In this document: positions 23,220 to 34,564 of the stretch, piece after piece
Numbering within the stretch: position 1 is the stretch's first letter
Layout: every line of letters starts with the position of its first letter
DNA from: Gigantopelta aegis
Lineage: Eukaryota > Mollusca > Gastropoda > Neomphalida > Peltospiridae
NCBI RefSeq assembly: GCF_016097555.1
Contig: NC_054706.1
Span: forward strand, 51,059,663-51,123,662
Direction: 5' to 3'
Length of the DNA stretch: 64,000 nt
Program-made: the position numbers and the translations under genes
Notes under the pieces: generated by a model
Told to the model about the DNA's origin: nothing
The model's input: only the letters and a program-made list of their open reading frames with translations
Databases searched by the model: none

Positions 23220-23280
23220 AAGTACATGTTTTGTTGAACAACATACATGTTTTGTTGAACAACATACATGTTTTGATAAA
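23220..23280. repeat. Tandem repeat, 23 bp unit, about 2.7 copies
   Basis: ACATGTTTTGTTGAACAAC repeated; lies just before the SINE at 23341. Confidence 0.75.
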
Positions 23281-23340
23281 ACACTGAAACGTTTTGCGTT
23301 AGAAAGGTTTTGCTGTAAGCTATACCACTAAACGTTTCAC

Positions 23341-23731
23341 CGGCCTCGGTGGCGTAGTGGTTAGGCCATCGGTCTACAGGCTGGTAGGTACTGGGTTCCA
23401 ATCCCAGTCGAGGCATGGGATTTTTAATCCAGATACCGACTCCAAACCCTGAGTGAGTGCTCCGCAAGGCTCAATGGTAGGTGTAAACCACTTGCACCGA
23501 CCAGTGATCCATAACTGGTTCAACAAAGGCCATGGTTTGTGCTATCCTGCCTGTGGGGAAAACGCAAATAAAAGATCCCTTGCTGCTAATCGGAAGAGTA
23601 GCCCATGTAGTGGCAACAGCGGGTTTTTTCTCAAAATCTGTGTGGTTCTTAACCATATGTCTGACGCCATATAACCATAAATAAAATTAGTTGAGTGCGT
23701 CGTTAAATAACACATTGCTTTCTTTCTTTTT
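23341..23731 (+). mobile_element. SINE, head B with tail T1, full length
   Basis: Target duplication actaaacgtttcac (23327-23340) and actaaatgtttcac (23732-23745), one mismatch (a CpG decay). Confidence 0.87.
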
Positions 23732-24092
23732 ACTAAATGTTTCACTCGCACAAACAGGTTACATAGTTAACAATATTTACTGCTGATGCATGCTACAGTT
23801 CTTGGCACACGTGTGGTGATCTTTGCTACATAGCGGCCAGTTTAGTGCTCATGTGAAGCATAGAAATACTAATAAAAAGGTAGCCATTTGAATAACAACT
23901 GTCTGTTTAAAAATATTGATATGCTTTAGAACCGAATGCTTATGCTCGCCGAAACTGGTTCACCCATGATATTTTTTTAGGGTTTTACATTCTATAAATG
24001 ATATGATAAGACTGAGTCTCTAAATCCATGTACATGTACTATCATTTTAAAATGTACCATAAGACTGAGTCACTGTCATATTGTCTGTGATT

Positions 24093-24192
24093 AGGAAGGA
24101 ATATGTTTTATTAAAGGATGTACTCGGCACATTTTTATTTATTGATATATCGTATCAGACATGAATAAAGCCCACACAGATAATGGGCTGAG
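24093..24192 (-). mobile_element. Old SINE tail T1 fragment
   Basis: GGAATATGTTTTATT ... CACACAGATAAT; strongly diverged. Confidence 0.5.
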
Positions 24193-24230
24193 TATTTTTG
24201 AGAGTAAATAACAGTCTTTGTTACTGATAC

Positions 24231-24298
24231 GGGCGGGATGTAGCGCAGTGGTAAAGCAATCGCTTAATGCGTGGTCAGTTTAGCAGGGCTTGAACATA
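24231..24298 (+). mobile_element. SINE head A fragment
   Basis: GGGCGGGATGTAGCGCAGTGG then TAAAGCAATCGCTTAATGC is the tRNA-like head alone; the rest is missing. Confidence 0.55.
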
Positions 24299-24391
24299 AC
24301 GACGGCACCGACAGCAATTTCCAGCAACTATGGCATAGGTCAGGAGCATCAGTGACAGCATAAAAGTGCCATCAGTAAAGCTGCTCAATGA

Positions 24392-24718
24392 CTGCCAAAT
24401 GTATACACCTGGTGTACGTTATCTGCCAAATGTATACACCTGGTGTACATTATCTGCCAATGTATACACCTGGTGTACGTTATCTGCCAATGTATACACC
24501 TGGTGTACATTATCTGCCAATGTATACACCTGGTGTACGTTATCTGCCAAATGTATACACCTGGTGTACATTATCTGTCAATGTATACACCTGGTGTACG
24601 TTATCTGCCAATGTATACACCTGGTGTACATTATCTGCCAATGTATACACCTGGTGTACATTATCTGCCAATGTATACACCTGGTGTACATTATCTGCCA
24701 ATGTATAACATTTGTACA
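24392..24718. repeat. Minisatellite, 30-31 bp unit, ten units and a partial one
   Basis: Core GTATACACCTGGTGTAC followed by (G/A)TTATCTGCCAAT. The variable base runs g,a,g,a,g,a,g,a,a,a. Open frames in several directions are a by-product of the 30 bp period. Confidence 0.92.
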
Positions 24719-24825
24719 ATTGAAATGTGTCTACATACAGCAAAATAACCTTTCAGTCATGTTTATTTGCTGCAAAAGTAACTTTTTAAAATAATTGCCG
24801 TAGGCAGTATCAACATTGCCGTCAG

Positions 24826-24927
24826 TTCAATATCTGTGTGGTCGTTTACCATATGTCTGACATCATATAACCGTAAATAAAATGTGTTGAGTGCATTGTT
24901 AAATAAAACATTTCCTTCCTTCCTAAG
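24826..24927 (+). mobile_element. SINE tail T1 fragment
   Basis: CAATATCTGTGTGGTCGTTT to AAATAAAACATTTCCTTCC. Confidence 0.65.
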
Positions 24928-25722
24928 AACAGGTTTAGTAGAACAAAAAAAAAGGTTTGTTTTATTTAAAGTCTTCAGTTGTTGGGCCATGGACAACCAG
25001 TAATTTGTTTCTGCACTTGACAGAATTGATGCCTCTATATCAACTATTTACTATTTATAAGCCATTAAGTCAGACATCATTAATTAGGCAAATGTCAAGG
25101 TCATACAAGTCTCATTACATTTAACATTAATACTAAACGTTAACTTTATAATAAACATATTATGAACTATGAGCTGTATCATTTAAATCTGTTTATTTCC
25201 AGTAAAAAGTGTTATTCTTATTTTTGCTTTCAAGTAAACGGTAATTAATATCTGACATAATTTTAATGCTTTTAGTATATATACAAATGAAACAAATTAC
25301 ATCACTATTCAAGAGGAAACCATATGAACTACATCATTATTAAAGAGAATTAACTCTAGGTAAAAAAAAAAAATCTTTTAGCCAAAAAGGAATTTTAATG
25401 TAGGATATGCTAAAAATATTTTCAGGATTTTCTGTTATTTTTAACAATTCAAGAATTTTTTTTTATCCGCAAACTGTCAATCAGCAAAGCCGCGGCGGAT
25501 TTTTTTACGGCTGACCAATGGGATGACATTATATTGTAATTAATGTAACGGAAATTTAATAATATAAAATTAAAATAGCCTTTATTGGAACAAAAAAGAT
25601 ATGAAATGTCATATCCTGATATTTGACTACAACTTGACAAACAAATTTTGTCCAATTTTATCTTTGTTATAAAGTTAACCTTTAAGCTATTTACAGACAC
25701 TATTTCAAAAGAGTCAGGATGT

Positions 25723-25981
25723 AAAAGAAAGAAAATATTTTATTTAATGATGCACTCAACACATTTTATTTACAGTTATATAGCATCAGACAAATAGTTA
25801 AGGACTACACAGATATTGAGAGAGGAAACCCGTTGTCACCACTTCATGGGCTACGCTTTTCGATTAGCAGCAAGGTATCTTTTATATGCACCATCCCACA
25901 GGCAGGATAATACATACCATAGCCTTTGTTACACCAGTTGTGGAGCACTGGCTGGAATGAGAAATAACCCAATGGGTCCAC
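25723..25981 (-). mobile_element. SINE, head A (truncated) with tail T1
   Basis: Joined head-to-head to the next copy at GGGTCCACTGGCGTAG. Confidence 0.7.
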
Positions 25982-26354
25982 TGGCGTAGTGGTTAGGCCA
26001 TCTGTCTACAGGCTGGTAGGTACTGGGTTCGGATCCCAGTCGAGGCATGGGATTTTTAATCCAGATACCGACTCCAAACCCTGAGTGAGTGTTCCGCAAG
26101 GCTCAATGGGTAGGTGTAAACCACTTGCACCGACCAGTGACCCATAACTGGTTCAACAAAGGCCATGGTTTGTGCTATCCTGCCTGTGGGAAGCGCAAAT
26201 AATAGATCCCTTGCTGCTAATCAGAAAGAGTAGCCCATGTAGTGGCGACAACGGGTTTCCTCTTAAAATCTGTGTGGTCCTTAACCATATGTCTGACGCC
26301 ATATAACCTTAAATAAAATGTGTTGAGTGCGTCGTTAAATAAAACATTTCTTTA
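25982..26354 (+). mobile_element. SINE, head B (first bases lost) with tail T1
   Basis: Starts at TGGCGTAGTGGTTAGGCC, keeps the B box GGGTTCGGATCCC and the whole tail. Confidence 0.8.
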
Positions 26355-26394
26355 TATTGCTGGAATGTCCCCCCAAACATCAGGTCACTGGACA

Positions 26395-26715
26395 CATTTT
26401 TTATCAATGGGCCATTTGTATACAGGATCTAAAAGTCATTACATCTTTATAAAAAAATGTACGCAGATAGTAATGCTGGGTGAGTAAATCAATATAAGAT
26501 AATAAAAATGTACTGTCACCGATAAAATGTTTTTAGTTGGAGCTTGAAATACCCCATATATAGATACAAATTTATTAAAATTCCACCATAAATCGTTTGA
26601 GCGAGTGCGAATAATTTTTACATGCTCATATACCACTAGAGTTTCGAGCACTTTTGTGTTAAAAACAACTTCATTGGAGTGATCAGTGATGTTCTTAAAG
26701 TACAAACAGTACAAA
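26395..26715 (-). repeat. Dispersed repeat sharing a block with 63240-63340
   Basis: Minus frame reads LETLVVYEHVKIIR; 63265-63345 gives LETLVVYEHDKIIR. The shared block suggests a repeat that may once have been coding. Family unknown. Confidence 0.35.
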
Positions 26716-26780
26716 TAGCATTATTTTCCATCCAAAAGTCCACTGTGGGTGTGCGTGGGACTGGGATCAGGGTGGATGAT

Positions 26781-26820
<40 letters not shown>
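26781..26820. repeat. Poly-G run of 40
   Basis: Uninterrupted G; length may be uncertain in assembly. Confidence 0.95.
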
Positions 26821-26822
<2 letters not shown>

Positions 26823-27362
26823 TTATTCCTACATATCTGTATGTACAGATACTAATGTCATAAAATGACCTGCCTGTCAAACATGACAAACTAGTCAAAC
26901 AAATTACACTAAGATATATGTGATATTTTATTGAATAGGAAGACAAAATTGCAGTCCTGTCATTGCTATCCATTTTAGGACTGAAAAACATGGAAGGAAG
27001 CCTAACTTGGAAGTATACCACAGTTTCCTTAAATCATACAGTTGTTGGTAGACTTTTATTTGATTTCACAGCACATCATCTCTTTTGACCAAAACTGTTT
27101 TCTTCCCCCCCCCCCCCCCCCATCGATGATACACACAAAAATTATATATGAAAAAACATGTTTTGAAAACTAAAAGCAGACCATGGCTAGTGTATATAGA
27201 CCCACGGTATTTTGTTATGTCACTGTGTATGTTTCAGTGCTAACCCTATCCTTAGTGATGTCACACCACTGTTGTTCTGCTAGTTACTGCTACCAAATAT
27301 AGTGACACTGCATGCATGCGATAGTATCATTTCCCCTTAAGGTGTTTTGAACCACTTTAAGG

Positions 27363-27686
27363 GGGCGAGCTGTAGCCCAGGGGTAAAGCGCTCGCTTGAT
27401 GCGCGGTAGGTTTGGGATCGATCCCCACCAGTGGGCCCATTGGGCTATTTCTCACTCCAGCGAATGCACCACGACTGGTACATCAAATGCCGTGGTATGT
27501 GCTATCCTGTCTATGGGATGGTGCATATAAAAGATCCCTTGCTGCTAATCGAAAAGAGTAGCCCATGAAGTAACGACAGCGGGTTTCCTCCATCAATATC
27601 TGTGTGGTCCTTAACCATATGTCCGATGCCATATAACCATAAATAAAATGTGTTGAGTGCGTCGTTAAATAAAACATTTTCTTCCT
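27363..27686 (+). mobile_element. SINE, head A with tail T1, full length
   Basis: A box TAGCCCAGGGGTAAAGCGC, B box GGGATCGATCCC, intact tail. Confidence 0.8.
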
Positions 27687-27700
27687 TGGACCAGCTTTAA

Positions 27701-28076
27701 AGGGACTGTCCCGAGTTTGTAGGCATTGTAAGATATTTTGGACTTTTGGTCTTTTGGGCTGTTAAAATTACATTTTAAATACATTTTCTTGTTTAAAATA
27801 CTTCTATTATAGCCAGTGTATTTGTGGTCATATGTTAATGTTTGTAGCAGTCATTTTAAATTTTACTTTTTTACTTCGTAATATATATATTTTAATACAG
27901 AATTTAAGTTAAAATCTGGTTTGGGCTACTATACACATTAGGACAACAATAAACTCCTTGTCTATACAGACACTGACAATTTAAACAAGAAAATATCTTT
28001 AATATGTAATTTTATCTTTCAAAAAGACTCCACATGTCGTACACGTTAAAATGGCAACAATCTCAGGATAGTCCCT
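27701..28076. mobile_element. MITE with TTAA target duplication (piggyBac-type)
   Basis: Ends are inverted: AGGGACTGTCCCGAGTTTGT on the left and, read inward, AGGGACTATCCTGAGATTGT on the right. TTAA stands at both outer edges (27697-27700, 28077-28080). No coding capacity. The piggyBac link rests on the TTAA duplication only. It directly abuts the SINE at 27363-27686. Confidence 0.65.
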
Positions 28077-28123
28077 TTAATGAACCAACAGGCTCATCCC
28101 TCCATCCTAACCAGTTCCCCATG

Positions 28124-28215
28124 AATGGAATATCAAAGGCTGTAGTATGTGCTGTCCTGTCTGGAAAAGAGCATATTTTAAAAATCTCTTGCTACTACAA
28201 AAAAAGTGTAGTGGG
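28124..28215 (+). mobile_element. Old SINE central fragment
   Basis: GGAATATCAAAGGCTGTAGT then TGTGCTGTCCTGTCTGG; diverged. Confidence 0.4.
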
Positions 28216-28695
28216 TTCTACATACAGGGAACACATGGTACAAGCTTTTTGATATTTTTGCATGAACTGCAACACTAACATCACTGGAACCCCCCTCAAC
28301 CCCCCCCCCCCCCCAAAAAAAACCCCAATTTTTTGTTAAAAAAATTGTGTGTAATTTAGAAAACAACTGGCTCAGAAATAAATAACTTGTAGTAAATACT
28401 ATAGTAAGAAATTGTTGTTCACTGTGGTAAGAACTATAGATACATCTAGTCACCATAATTGTGAAGATTTGAACTGAGATGTTCTAACCAGTCAAATCAA
28501 TTCAATATTTTTAATGCTGTGCATTTTCAGACCAGGCTGTTGTTTCAAAATAATTTCTGTGCACTTGTGGGTTGATCATATTAAGGTGGGTTTTTTATTA
28601 TTATTATTTTAATTTTTTTTACTTTAGAAATATACTAGTAAGAATGAGTATCCACAGGGGTTTTTTTCTTTGCAACTGGAGCGACAAGTTTAAAA

Positions 28696-29030
28696 GGATG
28701 GAAGGAAAGAAGGAAATGTTTTATTTAACAACACAATCAACACATTTTATTTACAGTTATATGGCATCAGACATACAGTTAAGGACCATACAGATATCGA
28801 GAGAGGAAACCCGCTGTCGCCACTTCATGGGCTACTCTTTTCCAATAGCAGCAAGGGATCTTTTATATGCACCATCCCACAGACAGGATAGTACATACCA
28901 CAGCCTTTGTTACACCAGTTGTGGAGCACTGGCTGGAACAAGAAATAGCCCAACAGGTCCACCAACAGAGATCGATCCTAGACTGACCGTGCATCAAGCG
29001 AACGCTTTACTACAGGGCTACATTCCACCC
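28696..29030 (-). mobile_element. SINE, head A with tail T1, full length
   Basis: Perfect 14 bp target duplication cgacaagtttaaaa (28682-28695, 29031-29044). Confidence 0.87.
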
Positions 29031-29235
29031 CGACAAGTTTAAAAAAGTATAGTGCTTGTTTGAGGCATGATGGGTCACAAGGTCAATTATCTCTGATCTG
29101 TGTCTATTAAAGTTTAGTGTGTACCGATACTGTCCCATCTGTGGGAAAGTACAATACATGTTACATAGGGAACATTTTGTTTTTAAAATCTTTATTAGTG
29201 AAATTTACAGTCACTTGAAAATTGATTTGCAACTA

Positions 29236-29628
29236 AAGAAATAAAGAAAGAAATGTTTTATTTAACGACGCACTCAACACATTTTATTTACGGTTATATG
29301 GCGTCAGACATATGGTTACGGACCACACAGATTTTGAGAGGAAACCCGCTGTCGCCACTACATGGGCTACTCTTTCCGATTAGCAGCAAGGGATCTATTA
29401 TTTGCGCTTCCCACAGGCAGGATAGCACAAACCATGGCCTTTGTTGAACCAGTTATGGATCACTGGTCGGTGCAAGTGGTTTACACCTACCCAATGAGCC
29501 TTGTGGAGCACTCACTCAGGGTTTGGAGTCGGTATCTGGAATACAAATCCCATGCCTCGACTGGGATCCGAACCCAGTACCTACCAGCCTGTAGACCGAT
29601 GGCCTAACCACTACGCCACCGAGGCCGG
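29236..29628 (-). mobile_element. SINE, head B with tail T1; source of the transduced copy
   Basis: Target duplication ttgatttgcaacta (29222-29235, 29629-29642). Its upstream flank reappears at 22184-22358. Confidence 0.88.
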
Positions 29629-29907
29629 TTGATTTGCAACTACTGTTTAATGTTTTTAAATTGTGTATCAACCTCTGAAAGCTGCATAGCGAATCACAAC
29701 ACGATAATAAACAAAACGTTCCCAGGTCTACAGGGCTAGCTCTGGATCAGTAGAAAATTTTGTCGAATTATATATTAAACTTCCAAATGTTATAGATACC
29801 CAGTTATTTGTAACAAAATATCAATTAATACTTAATACCTAATTAAAAGTGCCAGACCTAACCTCTGGGTGTATATAAAGATCCTTTGATACTTATGAGT
29901 ATTAGGT

Positions 29908-30152
29908 ATTAACGACACCACTAGAGCACATTGATTAATTAATCATCAGCTATTGGATGTCAAATATTTGGTAATTCTGACTCGGAAGTCATCAAAGGAA
30001 ACCTGTTATATTTTTCCATTAGCAGCAAGGGATTTTTTATATGCACCATCCCACAGACAGGATTGCACATACTACAGCTGTGGTGCACTGGCTGGAACGA
30101 GAAATAGCTCAATGGGCTCACCGACGCTTTACAACTGGGCTACGTCCTACCC
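29908..30152 (-). mobile_element. SINE, head A with tail T2, partial head
   Basis: T2 tail (ACGACACCACTAGAGC) to GGGCTACGTCCTACCCC; most of the B-box half is deleted. Confidence 0.7.
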
Positions 30153-30452
30153 CTTGCCACCTATGATTAAGATCAAGTGTTACAATATCCATTATTATCA
30201 GCCAACTTCACAAACTATTCTGTAAAGTTCAAATTAAACAAGTCTTAGCTCTTAAGTCTTGTTAAACAGTCTTATTATAGACAAATTCTAGATCCACAGC
30301 TCGCACATGCATACTTATGTACATACATTACCTATCTACAAATACATGTACGTACGTACATACATACACACAAGTGAAAAAAGAAGATCCCTATGGCTGT
30401 GGAACCAGTGTACATGCATTAAACAAAAATAACCACCACCATCCCCATTAAA
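30153..30452. other. No gene; short GTAC/CATA repeats
   Basis: Contains ACATACATACAC-type simple sequence at 30310-30371 and nothing else recognisable. Confidence 0.5.
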
Positions 30453-30728
30453 AGTTTTTGTTTTGTTTAATGACACCACTAGAGCTAATTGATTTATTAA
30501 TCATTGGCTATTGGATGTCAAACATTTGGAGAGGACACCCACCATATTTTTCCATTAGTAGCAAAAGGATCTTTTATATGAATCATCTCAAGGACAGGAT
30601 AGCACATACCAGTCATAATGCACTGGCTGGAACGAGAATTAGCTCAATAGGCCACCAACCAGGATTGATCCTAAACCGACATTGCATCAGGCTAGCATCT
30701 TACCACTGGGCTACATCTCCCCCACCCC
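30453..30728 (-). mobile_element. SINE, head A with tail T2
   Basis: TTTTGTTTAATGACACCACT through GGATTGATCCTAAACC to GGGCTACATCTCCCCC. Confidence 0.75.
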
Positions 30729-30739
30729 ACCACCACCAT

Positions 30740-33700
30740 CCCAGTTAAAGAATTTTCTTAAAATACTTTCAAATAACAAAAATAACAACCTTAAAGCACA
30801 TCTTATTTTAGCACTTCTGACCTTACAAGTTCAATTAAATATATTGGTACATGAATATATTTAAATATAAAAGCCAATGAAACTAGAAGAAATATAAACG
30901 ACAAAGATGAAAAGAAAACATTTAATGATTGTCATGGAAATATTTTTATTACACAAGTATGAAATTCTGGAAAAGTATGAATTTGTTTTTAATACATGTA
31001 CAAAGCACTAAATATTTGTGGTTTGTTTTACAATGAAGCAGAGAAATGGAAATAAAGCTATTGTTAATGTGAATATGTAGGATAAAAATGTCAGGACAGA
31101 TTTCCAGCCATTTGAGTTATCTCCCTTTTACCAACATCAGTAAATGGATATATAATGTTCAATATCAAATATGCACCACAATCTCAGCATTTTATTAGTA
31201 TCATCATTTTTAATGTCCTGGTCATGTTCGGAAAATATCATTATTGCACATATTTTGAGAAACGTTTACTGGTGTGTTTCAATCATCAAGTCTAAACAAA
31301 TACTTATTTCTAAAAGCACAGTCAAATTCAATAAAGACGAGACTTACATATATAGGAGGTATGAAAATGAGAATGAGATGCTGTTAAAAGTTGATATTAA
31401 AACAAAATTCAGGTGTTTACTGAAAAATGAATGAAAACATTCTGAACAAGAGCATTGTGGTGGAAACTTGAGCCTGTGGCACAACAAATAAAGTTTCATC
31501 ATCTGCACATGAAACGTTCCCCACCCCATGACGAGGTTATTGAGCTTTTTTCAGGGCTAGAGAGATGAGATGGGGTAACATGTATTGATTTGTTTGTGTA
31601 ACCACTCTCATTTGATGCTACAAATATCATGTAAACTATAAATGAAGAAACCAGGAACACATAAAACATATTTTTAGGGCATATTCAATCCACTTCCAGT
31701 GGATATAGTGTAAAGTGCCATCCCAATGCTTGTCTGCAATCCAAAAACACCATTTTACCATCTGAAATAATTGGATATGAAGGAGAAACAAAAATATTAT
31801 TTTCTACCCTCTGGGTCCATAGGCAACATGTTAAAAATATCAACAGACTAGTGAAATCAAAGACATGCCAAATGAAAAGTGAGTATTCCAAATAAACCCG
31901 TTTTATGAATGGAAGCTTTCATAATGGCTGAACATTAAACATGCTACGTTAAACTGTAGTTACCCAAATAATGATGTTTTTGTTTTTGTTTTTTAAATGA
32001 AATGTATCTACTTGTACATTTTCTAAACATGAAAATGATACTATTGACTATGGTACACTTGATTACCGACTTGTAGACCGACTATTGAAGCCAATGTATT
32101 GTTAATACATACTGCTAAAAAATGAACCAATATAATTTAGTTGCAAACATAAAATACAATGTAGCATTATAAATACAATACCTAACATTAAAAATATATA
32201 AAATTAACTAGGCTAATATAAACAAAGGAAAATAATGTCATCATGAACTTAAACATCAATATGAAATGTCCAGATACCAGACTTTAATTTTGAGGATTTC
32301 AGTGAAATAAATGGTCTCCCAAATCTAAACTTGTTTTCCCCACCCCATCTCCCAATAAAAAAAAAAAAAAAATGTTTTTAGGGAGTTGCTATATGAAAAC
32401 TGCAATTCGACTTCTTCCACATGTTCAGTATAGTGAAACAACTATTTGTCATTAAAGACAAAGGAGAAATTAAACAAAATAAAAATGTTATTGTTAATTA
32501 TGATTATCACAACCATTTATTACAAATAATACAACCGTATTTCAATCTTCCATTTATTATTGCAATGATGAAATAAGCACTGCACTAACCAAACTTAGTA
32601 TTTTAGAAATATGTTTGGCTTTATTGATGCGAACTGTAGTTTGAGATTCTTATAATATGTAGTTTTAGTACACTGTATATATCCATAATATATGAAGTAT
32701 TGACTAGACAAATGAAGATTAAATCTTATGAATTTTTTTATGTAAGTGATTTTTCTTTCAAATACCAGTATAGAACAATTCTGTCCAATGTAGAATGTTT
32801 GATTCACATATTTTAAGACCTCAATGAAACATGAAAGGATAAATTATAAGCTCTGTAAGTGTGAGGGACCAATAAAGTTTTCTTTTTGTATGTTTGACCT
32901 TAGCAATATCATATGCTGTTGAAAACCAATCAAAATCACAATGCATCATTAATATATATCACATATTGTTCACGAAATAGTAAAAACTGGCGATTTACAC
33001 ACAACAGAATTTTGCAGAATATAAATTTGCAATAAAACATGAGTCTTTGAAATTGAGGAAATTACCCAACGAGCAATAAAACAACTAAATAAACATACAA
33101 GTAAATAACATCACAAGAGTTCAATGGAATGCCATTCATGCTTATCGTCACTAGCAGTATATCACAGACTAAACAATATGGCACTGTTGTCTCGTACAAA
33201 AACACATTCAACTACTGACACGGAAACCAATGGATGTGTTCAGAAGATTTAAAGTTAATGGCAGCATTAATAACTAGGTACATGTCCAAGTCACAAATAT
33301 ATGCATGCCTTTAAGCATAATGGAATTACATTAGTTCTGCGTACTGTCATGTCAATGTCAATCTATCTATCTATATACCAGACATTCAAGTCATTTATCA
33401 ATAATTTAAGCAGTAATTAATATTATGTTTGAACTTTAATACCTTTATGTTGCAATTACAAATACAGAATTCAAATATGACTTTGTCATCTATTACATTT
33501 CCTTTCACGTACATGTACAAGTCTACAAGCAGTAACATATTTACTGTAAATTTGACCCAATTTGTTTTCTAAATTGTTATAATATTTGCTCAAATGTCCA
33601 AAAGTTTCAGTAGCTAATGGGCGAATAATATACCATGTAATACCCCCCTTAGCATATCTATATCTTCTGAACAAGTTGTCATGCTGTAAAGTGTGGAGCA

Positions 33701-34091
33701 CAACCCTGTTAAGTAGTTCCATATCAAAAGGGAAATATGGCAGCTTCACCATTCGTCTCATTATCATCATCTATGTTTGTGATGTCCTAACAAAAACGTC
33801 TGTCTCCATTTGGTGTTTAACAACAACAAAAAATGTCAAGCTGTATGTTAAGACTAACAATGCCATTTGACAAATTAAATACATTGTGGTTAAACAGATC
33901 TGTTAATTTTGGAATTTATGGTAAGACATTCTCAAGAACACATTCAGTGGTTTCCACATGTCAAATAAAATACTCGACACAAAACCTTTCAATCTTCTCA
34001 CAAACAATTCCCAGGAGAACTTTCTAAAGCAATGGGTTTTTTTATAAATCTTGTAACATCAGTTCTATTAAGCAAGACTAGATCATTTTAG
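30740..34091. other. AT-rich single-copy DNA downstream of the DDIT4-like gene; possible long 3' UTR
   Basis: No SINE, LINE or long open frame is recognisable across 3.3 kb, in contrast to its SINE-rich neighbours. Several minus-strand AATAAA hexamers occur (for example near 32513, 32548 and 32629). Protection from insertions and position right after the stop suggest transcribed 3' UTR, but this is inference. Confidence 0.4.
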
Positions 34092-34564
34092 TTACTGCCG
34101 ATTACTGCGGTAAAGTTTGTTCTTTTCCAAAATGAATCCAGAGCAAAGGATTTTGGGAAATGTTCTCCATTTTGAATTTTTGAAGCAACTCTTGACAGTA
34201 ATGTACAGTTTGTGAAGCATGCACCAGCCTCTGTTGTCTTCTCTCAATGTCAGATACAACTCGAATGTTGCCACAGTGGTGGGGTCACAAATTACTTTGG
34301 CTATTCTACGACACAGACTTTTCTCGTCCAAGTTAATGTACAACACACAACCACGCAGACCATAAGGTTCATCCTGGGCCATCCGCAAAACATCCTGCGA
34401 GATCTTCGAGATCAACCCACATGGAAACAGGATTTCACAATGGAGCTGTTTTTCTTTGGCAGTTCGAAGAGCATTTTCTATTTCAGATTTCAGTTCTTGG
34501 CACTGTATAAATTCTGCTGTGTCTTCGAACGTACCGTAGCTGTTCAAACCAGGAACATGGGATT
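34092..34564 (-). CDS. DDIT4L: DDIT4-like exon 2 (conserved RTP801 domain)
   Basis: 473 nt from acceptor CTTTCAG to TAA at 34092-34094. It begins inside a split E codon, then SHVPGLNSYGTFEDTAEF, and contains the whole RTP801_C-type domain. An apparent in-frame ATG at 34586 lies upstream of the acceptor, in the intron. Confidence 0.93.

Noticed and set aside
24366-24794. Repeat proteins (YTPGVxYLPM-type) in several frames
   Set aside because: The 30 bp minisatellite period keeps all frames open; no coding signal.
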